A DNA stretch of 19,368 bases from contig DASRPM010000212.1 in the NCBI GenBank assembly GCA_035646375.1, forward strand, positions 1 to 19,368. The letters are read 5' to 3'. Position 1 is the first letter of the stretch, and every line of letters begins with the position of its first letter. A model generated the notes under the pieces. The model was given only the letters and a program-made list of their open reading frames with translations, was not told where the DNA came from and searched no databases. The position numbers were made by a program, and so were the translations under genes. This stretch comes from DASYRM01 sp035646375. Lineage in GTDB: Bacteria; Acidobacteriota; Vicinamibacteria; Vicinamibacterales; UBA2999. Shown here one piece after another: positions 7,199 to 13,457 of the stretch.

Positions 7199-9202
7199 TC
7201 ACGGCAGCAGCTCCTTCGGCATGCGTCCACTCACCGGGTTCTTGTAGTGGAAGGCGATCTCGCTGATCTCGGGGAAGGTGTACTGTCGCGCGCGGATCGG
7301 CCGATCCGGCGGCATCTCCGCCGCGAACCGGTTGGGCGCCGCGCCGCCGAGCCCCTGCGTGATGCCGCCGCCTCGAACCTCCCGGCCCGTTGCCGGACGG
7401 TTCGCCGGCGCCGCGGCTGCGGCCGCCGCCCCCACACGCGCCCAGCCGTTGCGGTACGAGGCGTTGAAGGTGTGGTGCAGATCCTGCCGGCCGAACTTCC
7501 ATTCGCCGTCTTCCTTGAACGCGGTGTTCTCGTAGACGCCGCCGATCCACGAGCCTGACGACCCGTCGGCGTTGCCGCCGCTCTGGAAGAGCCGCGTGCG
7601 CGCGTTGGCGCTCGTCCCGTCGGCCGAGATGTGGATCACCGGCTGCGTGAGCTGGTGAATCGTGAAGAAGTTCGCCGAGCGGCCGCCGCGCGGACCGCGC
7701 AGGTTGAGGATCTTCTTGATGCGGTCGCGCCCCACGTAGACGCCGGCGCCCGTGATCTCCTTCGAGCCGGTGGCCGTGGCAAACGTGTCGGCCATGTTGT
7801 CCCATGCCGACTCGTCGATGTAGTAGCCGTAGGAGCTGTTGAGATTCTCCACCGCGTCCACCGCGATGGCCGCGTCAAGGGCGCGCTCCACGTCGGCAAT
7901 CGCGGCGGCGCCCGGCACCGCGCGCGCCGCCGCGGTCGAGACGACCGGCACTTTCGACACCGGACCGGCGGGGTAGCGAACCGCGCGGCCAGTGACGGGA
8001 TGCGTGTAGTGCAGCGCGACGGCGGGCGAGGGCTTCCCATCCTTGGCCCAGCCCAGGTCGTAGTCGGTCGAGAGGCGTGGGAAGTAGCGCACCGCCTTCA
8101 GTTTCCAGACGCCGCCCTGCTTCACGAACGCGTTCTCGTAGGTGCCCAGCTCCCAGCGAGCGAACTCGCCGTTGAGACCGATCTGTCCGAGCTGCGTGGA
8201 TCGGGCTCTCGCCGTGCGGCCATCCGGCGCGATCGTGACTACTGGCGCCATCAGGATGTGGTCGAACAGCTCGCCGTGCCGCAGCGCGGGCGCGCCGTAC
8301 GACGCCTCGAGCGCCTGGCGGATGCGCGCCCTGCCCGCGGACGCGCCCTGGCTGCCGATCTCCCACGAGCCGTCGTCGGCAAAGAGGTCGGCGGCGTCGT
8401 CCCACAGCTTGCGATCCAGGTAGTAGCCGTAGGCGTGCTGCAGGTTCTGCACGTCGGTTTCGTCCTGCAGCCGCTGGACGCGCCGGGCCAGCGTGGCGAG
8501 GCGGGCGGCGGGGGCGGCCTTCGACGGCGGCGGCGCCACGCCGAGCGCGCTCTTCGGAATGGTGACGCCCACGTGGAGCGCGTCGAAGTGATACGGCACG
8601 CCCCACGTGGCCGGCGCCTTGTGGCCGTAGTCGTCGTAGCCGCCGCGATACTGCTCGAAGTACTGCACGCGGCTGATCTTCCAGACCCCGTTCTCGAGGA
8701 CGTACTCGTTCTCGTAGATGCCGCCGCGCCACGACGCCGATGTGCCGTAGGCCCCGAGCATCGCCACTTCGTGCCAGGTGCCCTTCGCGGTGCGTCCGGC
8801 GGGGCCGAGCGTGATGATCGGCTGCAGGATGATGTGGGTGTTGAGCTGTCCGTCGGCGAGGCCCGGCGCGGTGCGGCCCGCCTGGGCCATGAGGTGCTTC
8901 TGCAGGCTCGCGCGGCCCGTGACGGTCTCGCCGCCGAACTGGCCGGCGGCGTTCTCGGTGAGGAGATCGCCGAGGTCGGCCCAGAGCCCCGCGTCGAGAT
9001 AGTGGCTGTAGCTGTTCTGGAGCCGCTTGACGGCGCGGACGGCTTCCGCGGCCCGCACACCAGTCTCGAGCCGGTCGAGACGCGAGGCATCGGACTCCTC
9101 GCCCGCGGTCCGCACCGTGGCGGTTGCCGCGACCAGCAGTACGATCGCCGCCACCACCCCGGCGTACCTGAAGCCGGAAGCCCGAAGCCAGAAGCCTTTC
9201 AT
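7199..9202 (-). CDS. Secreted protein with three SnoaL/NTF2-like domains (paralogue 2)
   Basis: This is a diverged paralogue of the 686-2647 product, 667 residues when started at ATG 9202. An ATG at 9229 lies upstream of the predicted -10 (9215-9210) and is unlikely. The signal peptide is KGFWLRASGFRYAGVVAAIVLLVAATATVRTA, and its first part is encoded by a heptad array. The three domains lie near residues 40-190, 232-385 and 433-590. Each has YGYY(I/L)D...WD-type helices, an NGVWK/GGVWK/DGEWK strand and a central His (H123, H315, H516), so none of the three pockets has lost its histidine, unlike paralogue 1. Linkers again carry HY...P-V-T/S-G, and the C-terminus FHYKNPVSGRMP is shared almost exactly with paralogue 1. 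The upstream neighbour on the same strand is a CHEG-family gene, mirroring the gene content at 686-3576. Confidence 0.87.
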   Translation of the reverse strand: MKGFWLRASGFRYAGVVAAIVLLVAATATVRTAGEESDASRLDRLETGVRAAEAVRAVKRLQNSYSHYLDAGLWADLGDLLTENAAGQFGGETVTGRASLQKHLMAQAGRTAPGLADGQLNTHIILQPIITLGPAGRTAKGTWHEVAMLGAYGTSASWRGGIYENEYVLENGVWKISRVQYFEQYRGGYDDYGHKAPATWGVPYHFDALHVGVTIPKSALGVAPPPSKAAPAARLATLARRVQRLQDETDVQNLQHAYGYYLDRKLWDDAADLFADDGSWEIGSQGASAGRARIRQALEASYGAPALRHGELFDHILMAPVVTIAPDGRTARARSTQLGQIGLNGEFARWELGTYENAFVKQGGVWKLKAVRYFPRLSTDYDLGWAKDGKPSPAVALHYTHPVTGRAVRYPAGPVSKVPVVSTAAARAVPGAAAIADVERALDAAIAVDAVENLNSSYGYYIDESAWDNMADTFATATGSKEITGAGVYVGRDRIKKILNLRGPRGGRSANFFTIHQLTQPVIHISADGTSANARTRLFQSGGNADGSSGSWIGGVYENTAFKEDGEWKFGRQDLHHTFNASYRNGWARVGAAAAAAAPANRPATGREVRGGGITQGLGGAAPNRFAAEMPPDRPIRARQYTFPEISEIAFHYKNPVSGRMPKELLP
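9169..9196. repeat. Heptad array NGAAGCC x4 inside a signal-peptide coding region
   Basis: Four perfect 7-nt units, TGAAGCC, GGAAGCC, CGAAGCC and AGAAGCC. On the minus strand these encode the FWLRASGF part of the signal peptide of the triple-SnoaL protein, starting a few codons after ATG 9202. Period 7 differs from the codon period, so this looks like an intergenic repeat that became part of the gene, not a protein repeat. Confidence 0.85.
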
Positions 9203-9209
9203 CCGGCCG

Positions 9210-9215
9210 ATCCTA
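9210..9215 (-). promoter_or_regulatory. -10 element TAGGAT for the minus-strand triple-SnoaL gene
   Basis: On the minus strand GCTAGGAT ends 7 nt before ATG 9202. The mRNA would start close to or at the ATG, making it leaderless or nearly so. It lies exactly 23 nt downstream of dyad site B. Confidence 0.5.
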
Positions 9216-9236
9216 GCGACCAGATGCAACCCCCGG

Positions 9237-9256
9237 CATACCTAGACCGAGGTACG
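9237..9256 (-). promoter_or_regulatory. TACC-N8-GGTA dyad (site B)
   Basis: On the minus strand this reads CGTACCTCGGTCTAGGTATG, with its 16-bp core at 9239-9254. The core ends 23 nt before the -10 at 9215-9210. It lies in the 56-nt gap between the CHEG copy 2 stop and the SnoaL paralogue 2 start, which suggests an internal promoter within this gene pair. Confidence 0.6.
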
Positions 9257-9258
9257 TG

Positions 9259-10269
9259 TTACTTCGTGCCGCGTTCTGCGGCGCGTGCGCCACTCAGGAT
9301 TGCGGCCAGGCCGTAGTTGCCCTCGTGGCACGCGAACTCGAACATCTCCTCGCCGGTGTTCTTGAGCGGCACCATCAGCGTCCAGGGGCGCGACCACACC
9401 GTGGGATCGTCGATTGTCACGACGTACTCGATGGTGTCGGCCGACACGCGCGTGAGCTTCTCGATGAGGTGCAGGCCATCAGTCGATCCGCGGAAGTTGG
9501 CGTTGGCCGAGAAATTCCTCGTGTCGACCACGAGCGTGTCGCCTTCCCAGCGCGCCCGGGAGTCGCCGTGATACATCGTGATGGCTTTTGACAGGGCCCG
9601 ACCGCCGTTGGTCGGGAAGATGCGGGTGTCGTGGTTCATCTCGGTGCGGAGCGCGACCACGCCCGGCCCCTGCGTAATCGCGAAGTAGCTCTGATAGCCG
9701 GCACGCAGATTCGGAGTGCCGGCGTGCACGCAGCGTGTGCTGAGCCCCATGTCCTGCGCCGAATCGGCGGGACCGCGCTTCTGCCGCTCCGCGGCCAATG
9801 CGCGCGCCCGCTCGGCGGCGCCCGGCGCGGGCGGCGGGACGCGGCCGTCCGGCGGGTCGATGATGAGCGAGGTGCGGTTGTCGAGGATGCGTTCCGACAG
9901 CCACGCCTGACCATAGTTGCCGGTCTGCGTGTCGCGCGAGCTGAACTTCGTGCTGCCCTCCACCGCCGCGAGGATCAGCTCGTCGGCAAAGAAGGCGTCG
10001 CCGCCGTCCATCATGCTCGAGAGGTTCTTCTTCACCGTGGCGAACTCGGCGTCGGTCATCGTCGCCCGCAGGCCGAACTGCTTCGGACGCTCGAGCGGCG
10101 TCATGTTGTTGTTGGCCCACACGCCCTGCAGATCGGGATGACCATCGGGCATCCGCGGCACCGACCACGACGACGGCGTCTTGCCTGACTTCGGCGCTTG
10201 CCCGGCGCTGATGACCGCGCCCGACAGGATCACGCCCAGCACGATGCCCGTCACGATTCGCACACGCAT
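9259..10269 (-). CDS. Secreted 'CHEG-motif' family protein (copy 2), function unknown
   Basis: The start ATG at 10269 is decided by GGAGAG a few bases upstream on the minus strand. It opens a classic signal peptide (MRVRIVTGIVLGVILSGAVISAGQ). The frame stays open upstream to 10377, but that extension has no export signal and would reach into the divergent promoter. The 336-residue protein has VPRMPDGHPDLQGVWANNNMTPLERP, LIIDPPDGRVPP, LSTRC (C180), EMNHDTRIFPT, HGDSRARWEGDTLVVDTRNF, LHLIEKLTRVSADTIEYVVTIDDP, WSRPWTLMVPL and FACHEGNYGL (C314, H315). Compared with copy 1 it has a longer insertion between residues 65 and 130. It is divergent from the cytochrome-PQQ dehydrogenase gene and lies upstream of SnoaL paralogue 2. 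Confidence 0.85.
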   Translation of the reverse strand: MRVRIVTGIVLGVILSGAVISAGQAPKSGKTPSSWSVPRMPDGHPDLQGVWANNNMTPLERPKQFGLRATMTDAEFATVKKNLSSMMDGGDAFFADELILAAVEGSTKFSSRDTQTGNYGQAWLSERILDNRTSLIIDPPDGRVPPPAPGAAERARALAAERQKRGPADSAQDMGLSTRCVHAGTPNLRAGYQSYFAITQGPGVVALRTEMNHDTRIFPTNGGRALSKAITMYHGDSRARWEGDTLVVDTRNFSANANFRGSTDGLHLIEKLTRVSADTIEYVVTIDDPTVWSRPWTLMVPLKNTGEEMFEFACHEGNYGLAAILSGARAAERGTK

Positions 10270-10288
10270 GGCTCTCTCCAAGCGGCAA

Positions 10289-10294
10289 GTGTGG
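10289..10294 (-). promoter_or_regulatory. Weak -10 candidate CACACT for CHEG copy 2
   Basis: The minus strand reads CCACACTTG here, and the hexamer ends 19 nt before ATG 10269. It is a poor -10 by sequence. I list it because it lies 23 nt from dyad site C, the same spacing as at three stronger promoters. Confidence 0.25.
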
Positions 10295-10315
10295 CTGAAA
10301 CAGCGGCCTGCCGCG

Positions 10316-10332
10316 CATACCCTTTTCGGGTA
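10316..10332. promoter_or_regulatory. TACC dyad, 15-bp variant (site C) in the divergent promoter region
   Basis: TACCC-TTTTC-GGGTA at 10318-10332 is a perfect 5-bp inverted repeat, one base shorter in the spacer than the other dyads. It keeps the CATACC flank (GGTATG on the minus strand) of sites A, B and E. It lies between the divergent CHEG copy 2 and cytochrome-PQQ dehydrogenase genes and could control both. Confidence 0.5.
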
Positions 10333-10351
10333 GGGGTGTGCGCGTCCGTCG

Positions 10352-10380
10352 TTGACGCACGCGGGCCGACCCGTCAAGAT
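10352..10380 (+). promoter_or_regulatory. Sigma70-like promoter for the cytochrome c-PQQ dehydrogenase gene
   Basis: TTGACG (10352-10357), a 17-nt spacer and CAAGAT (10375-10380) make the best -35/-10 pair in the window. The -10 ends 8 nt before ATG 10389, so the mRNA would be leaderless or nearly so. Dyad site C lies 19 nt upstream of the -35, where a factor could activate or repress. Confidence 0.55.
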
Positions 10381-10388
10381 CCGTCGTC

Positions 10389-12374
10389 ATGATGAAGAAG
10401 CTCGTGCGCGCGGGACAGACGGGGATGTGGACGGCTGCGGTGCTGCTCGCCGCCTCGACGGCGGCACGGGCGCAGAGCGTGGAGCCCGGGCGCCAGGTGT
10501 TCGGGAGCCGCTGCGCCACCTGTCACGGCACGGAAGGCGGCGGCGGCGAGCTGGGCCCGTCGATCATCGCCCGCGTGCCGCTGCGCAACGACGCCGAGCT
10601 CGAGGCGGTCATTCGCGAAGGGCTGCCCGGGGCCGGGATGCCGGCGTTTCCCAATCTCTCGAAGACGGAAGCCGGCGATCTCGTCGCGTTCCTTCGCACG
10701 CTCAAGCCGCGCGCCGGCACCGGGCCGCAGCGCACGACCGTCACCCGTGACGACGGCCGCACGATCGCGGGCGTGATTCTCAACCGCGCCGACGGGGAGA
10801 TGCAGCTGCTCGGCGACGATCGGGCGCTGCACCTGCTGCGCGAGACAACCGGCGGGCGCTACCGCGAGGTGACGTCGCAGACGGGATGGGAGACCTATCA
10901 CGGCAACCCGAATGGCAACCGCTTCAGCCTGATCAACCAGATCACGCCCGCCAACGCCGGCCGCCTCGCGCCGCGCTGGGTGTTCACGCTGCCGAACGCG
11001 GCGCAGCTGCAGGTAACGCCGCTGGTGGTGGACGGCGTCATGTACGTCACGGCCGCCAACGATCTCTACGCGCTCGACGCCGGCAGCGGCCGGCAGATCT
11101 GGAACTACCGGCGGCCGCGGACGCGCGGGCTGGGCGGCGTGGCGGCGCGCGGCGTCAATCGCGGCGTCGCCGTGAGCGGCGACCGCCTGTTCATGACGAC
11201 GGATCACGCCCATCTCATCGCCGTCAACCGCGCCACTGGCCAGCTCCTGTGGGAGACGCCGATGGCCGACTGGCGCCAGAACTACAACGGCACCGGCGCG
11301 CCGATGGTGGTGGGCAATCTGGTCATCTCGGGGATCGCCGGCGGCGACGAGGGCGCGCGCGGGTTCCTGGCCGCCTACGACCAGGCCACCGGCAAGGAGG
11401 TGTGGCGATTCTGGGCGGTGCCGGCCCGCGGCGAGCCCGGCTCGGAAACGTGGAAGGGCAACGCGATCGATCATCCCGGGTCGGCCACGTGGATGACCGG
11501 CAGCTACGACGCCGAGCTCGGCACGCTGTACTGGGCGATCGGCAATCCCGGTCCCGACATGATTGGCGACGATCGCCTCGGCGACAACCTCTACTCGGAC
11601 TCGGTGGTGGCGCTCGACGTCAAGACCGGACAACGGAAGTGGCACTTCCAGTTCACGCCGCACGACGTGCACGACTACGACGCGCAGCAGCCGATCGTGC
11701 TCGTGGACGCCACGTGGAAGGGGACGCCGCGCAAGCTGCTGCTGCAGGCGAACCGCAACGGCTACTTCTACGTGCTCGATCGCGTCACGGGCGAGTACCT
11801 GTCTGGCACGCCCTACGTGAAGAACATTACGTGGGCGTCGGGGCTGACGGCGCAGGGGCGTCCCATCGTCGTGCCGAACATGGAGCCGACACGCGAGGGC
11901 AAGCGGGTGTGCCCATCGCTCGAGGGCGCGTCGAACTGGTATTCGGCTTCGTTCAGTCCGCGTACCGGGCTCTTCTACGTGCAGACCAACGACAAGTGCG
12001 GCATCTTCACCCGCGTCGATCAGACGTGGGAGTCGGGCAAGAGCTTCATGGGTGGCACGTTCGCCGCGGCGCCCGAGCCCGCGCAGCGCGTGCTGCGCGC
12101 CATCGATATCCAGACCGGCAAGGTGGCGTGGGAGCTGCCGCAGTTCGGCGCGGTGGACTCGTGGGGCGGCGTGCTCGCCACCGCCAGCGACGTGGTGTTC
12201 TTCTGCGACGACAGCGGCGCCTTCGCGGCGGCCGATGCGAAGACCGGCAAGCGGCTGTGGAGTTTTCAAACGAGTCAGGTGTGGAAGTCGTCGCCGATGA
12301 CGTACGTGTTCGACAAGCGCCAGCTGGTGGCGGTGGCGTCGGGCCCGAGCATCTTCGCGTTCGGGCTTCCGTAG
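10389..12374 (+). CDS. N-terminal cytochrome c fused to PQQ-dependent dehydrogenase beta-propeller
   Basis: The 661-residue exported quinohaemoprotein has a signal peptide ending at TAARAQ. A class I cytochrome c follows with CATCH (C42, C45, H46) and a likely Met ligand in GAGMPAF (M84). After a linker the PQQ propeller spans about 165-660: WETYHGNPNGNRFSLINQIT, PLVVDGVMYV, VNRGVAVSGDRLFM, YWAIGNPGPD, DNLYSDSVVALDVKTG, FTPHDVHDYDAQQP and ASFSPRTGLFYVQTN. Relatives oxidise alcohols in the periplasm and pass electrons to the haem. Three oddities stand out. The cytochrome is N-terminal, whereas classical type II quinohaemoprotein alcohol dehydrogenases have it C-terminal. The vicinal Cys-Cys before VNRG is Ala-Ala (A252-A253). 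The active-site segment has D429-Y430-D431, the pattern of lanthanide-dependent enzymes. The metal-binding Glu segment reads GGDEGARG instead of G-A/G-E-x-G-x-R-G. The substrate is unknown. No Shine-Dalgarno precedes the tandem ATGs at 10389/10392. Confidence 0.88.
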   Translation: MMKKLVRAGQTGMWTAAVLLAASTAARAQSVEPGRQVFGSRCATCHGTEGGGGELGPSIIARVPLRNDAELEAVIREGLPGAGMPAFPNLSKTEAGDLVAFLRTLKPRAGTGPQRTTVTRDDGRTIAGVILNRADGEMQLLGDDRALHLLRETTGGRYREVTSQTGWETYHGNPNGNRFSLINQITPANAGRLAPRWVFTLPNAAQLQVTPLVVDGVMYVTAANDLYALDAGSGRQIWNYRRPRTRGLGGVAARGVNRGVAVSGDRLFMTTDHAHLIAVNRATGQLLWETPMADWRQNYNGTGAPMVVGNLVISGIAGGDEGARGFLAAYDQATGKEVWRFWAVPARGEPGSETWKGNAIDHPGSATWMTGSYDAELGTLYWAIGNPGPDMIGDDRLGDNLYSDSVVALDVKTGQRKWHFQFTPHDVHDYDAQQPIVLVDATWKGTPRKLLLQANRNGYFYVLDRVTGEYLSGTPYVKNITWASGLTAQGRPIVVPNMEPTREGKRVCPSLEGASNWYSASFSPRTGLFYVQTNDKCGIFTRVDQTWESGKSFMGGTFAAAPEPAQRVLRAIDIQTGKVAWELPQFGAVDSWGGVLATASDVVFFCDDSGAFAAADAKTGKRLWSFQTSQVWKSSPMTYVFDKRQLVAVASGPSIFAFGLP

Positions 12375-12378
12375 CGGG

Positions 12379-12398
12379 CTACCCCTAATGGCGTATGT
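12379..12398 (+). promoter_or_regulatory. TACC-N8-SGTA dyad (site E)
   Basis: The core at 12380-12395 reads TACCCCTAATGGCGTA, followed by TG as at site B. It ends 23 nt before TAGGCT at 12419-12424 and lies 5 nt after the dehydrogenase stop. It is the most degenerate of the 16-bp sites in its right half (CGTA). Confidence 0.5.
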
Positions 12399-12418
12399 GA
12401 AGTCGCGCCCCCGCCGTC

Positions 12419-12424
12419 TAGGCT
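12419..12424 (+). promoter_or_regulatory. -10 element TAGGCT for the bicupin gene
   Basis: TCTAGGCT lies 26 nt before the bicupin ATG and 23 nt after dyad E. It shares CTAG with the -10 candidates at 9215-9210 and 14464-14469. Confidence 0.5.
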
Positions 12425-12450
12425 TATGCCGCATCCGAGGAGGGCGTGAG

Positions 12451-13422
12451 ATGAACAGTCGAAGAGCGATTGCCACGGCCGGCGCCGTGTTGTTGGGAGC
12501 CGCGCTGGTCATGGCGCAGGGCCGGGAGGGAGGCGGTGGCGGCGCCGTCATCCTGCAGCCGGCGCCGAAGGATCGCTCGGTTGCGATCTCCAAAGAGACG
12601 CTCGCGGGCTACTTGAAGGACATGGACGCGAAGAAGCTCCAGACCCTTCGTATGCTCGAGGGCGGCAAATACAACGTCAACATCCGGAGGATCACCGCGG
12701 CCGAGACGGGCCTGGTGCACCCGATCACCGCGGATCTCTGGGTGGTGCTCGAAGGCGGCGGCACGCTCACGACCGGCGGCGTGCTCGAGAAGGGGAAGAT
12801 CCTCGGCGGACAGAGCCGGCCGATCAAGGTGGGCGACGTCGTCTATATCCCTTCGGGGCTGCCGCACGGCGTCAGCGGCGTGAACGGCAACATCACATGG
12901 CTGAACGTGCGGTGGGACACGGACTGGCCGCCAGGTTCGGCGATGGGTGCGGGCACGCTGGACGGGATTCTTGGCCAGGGACGCGGTTCGCGCGGGCGCG
13001 GGCCGGCGTTGCCCGCGGGAAGCCAGCAGGTGCTGCCCTACAGCTACGGCGGCAGCGGCGAGCTGTTCTTCTCGAAAGAGCAGCTCGATCAGATCATGGC
13101 GGGCATGCGGCTGAAGAAGTCGGGCAACACCCGGCTCGTCGAGGGTGGGCGCTACAACGTCAACCTGCGCTGGAACGGCACGCCGTCAATGGAAAAGCAC
13201 GACCAGACCGTCGACACGTGGGTCGTGCTGGCTGGCGGCGCGACGGTCAATACCGGCTTCGACGTCAAGGACGGCCAGCGCGTGCCCAACACCGGCGTCT
13301 CGGTGCCGGCCAAGCCGGGCGACATCTTCTTTCACCCGTCGAACTTCTACCACGGCTTCAGCGAGGTCACGCCCGACATCTTCTGGCTGAACATCCGCTG
13401 GGATGACAACTATGCGAAATGA
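12451..13422 (+). CDS. Secreted bicupin protein
   Basis: GAGGAGGG at 12437-12444, 6 nt upstream, fixes ATG 12451. The 323-residue product has a signal peptide (RRAIATAGAVLLGAALVMAQ) and then two cupin barrels. Cupin 1 has NVNIRR...HPITADLWVVLEGGGTL (H90, D95) and GDVVYIPSGLPHGVS (H139). Cupin 2 has NVNLRW...HDQTVDTWVVLAGGATV (H250, D255) and GDIFFHPSNFYHGF (H301). Each barrel keeps a His...Asp...His set that could bind a metal, in place of the canonical His-x-His...Glu...His. A Gly/Arg-rich linker joins them. Bicupins include dioxygenases, isomerases and decarboxylases as well as binding proteins, so activity cannot be assigned. It has its own promoter with dyad E, and the CHEG copy 3 gene follows closely, so the two may share a transcript. 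Confidence 0.85.
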   Translation: MNSRRAIATAGAVLLGAALVMAQGREGGGGGAVILQPAPKDRSVAISKETLAGYLKDMDAKKLQTLRMLEGGKYNVNIRRITAAETGLVHPITADLWVVLEGGGTLTTGGVLEKGKILGGQSRPIKVGDVVYIPSGLPHGVSGVNGNITWLNVRWDTDWPPGSAMGAGTLDGILGQGRGSRGRGPALPAGSQQVLPYSYGGSGELFFSKEQLDQIMAGMRLKKSGNTRLVEGGRYNVNLRWNGTPSMEKHDQTVDTWVVLAGGATVNTGFDVKDGQRVPNTGVSVPAKPGDIFFHPSNFYHGFSEVTPDIFWLNIRWDDNYAK

Positions 13423-13457
13423 GAAGGCCCTGGGCCTTAGACCTTAGGCCTTGGGTA
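13423..13457. repeat. Heptad array of five 7-nt units between the bicupin and CHEG copy 3 genes
   Basis: GAAGGCC, CTGGGCC, TTAGACC, TTAGGCC and TTGGGTA run without interruption from the base after the bicupin stop. The last unit starts with TTG 13451, the likely start codon of CHEG copy 3. It resembles the arrays at 501-595 and 9169-9196 in unit length and style but not in exact sequence. Confidence 0.75.

Noticed and set aside
7631..9316. 561-residue plus-strand open frame opposite SnoaL paralogue 2
   Set aside because: The minus-strand product matches the paralogue at 686-2647 along its length; the plus product is a shadow.
10270..10377. N-terminal extension of CHEG copy 2 to an upstream start at 10377
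   Set aside because: The extension has no export signal, overlaps the divergent promoter and dyad, and a ribosome binding site plus signal peptide mark ATG 10269.
10374..12593. 739-residue minus-strand open frame opposite the cytochrome-PQQ dehydrogenase and bicupin genes
   Set aside because: It spans two well-supported plus-strand genes and their promoter and shows only Arg/His-rich low-complexity sequence.
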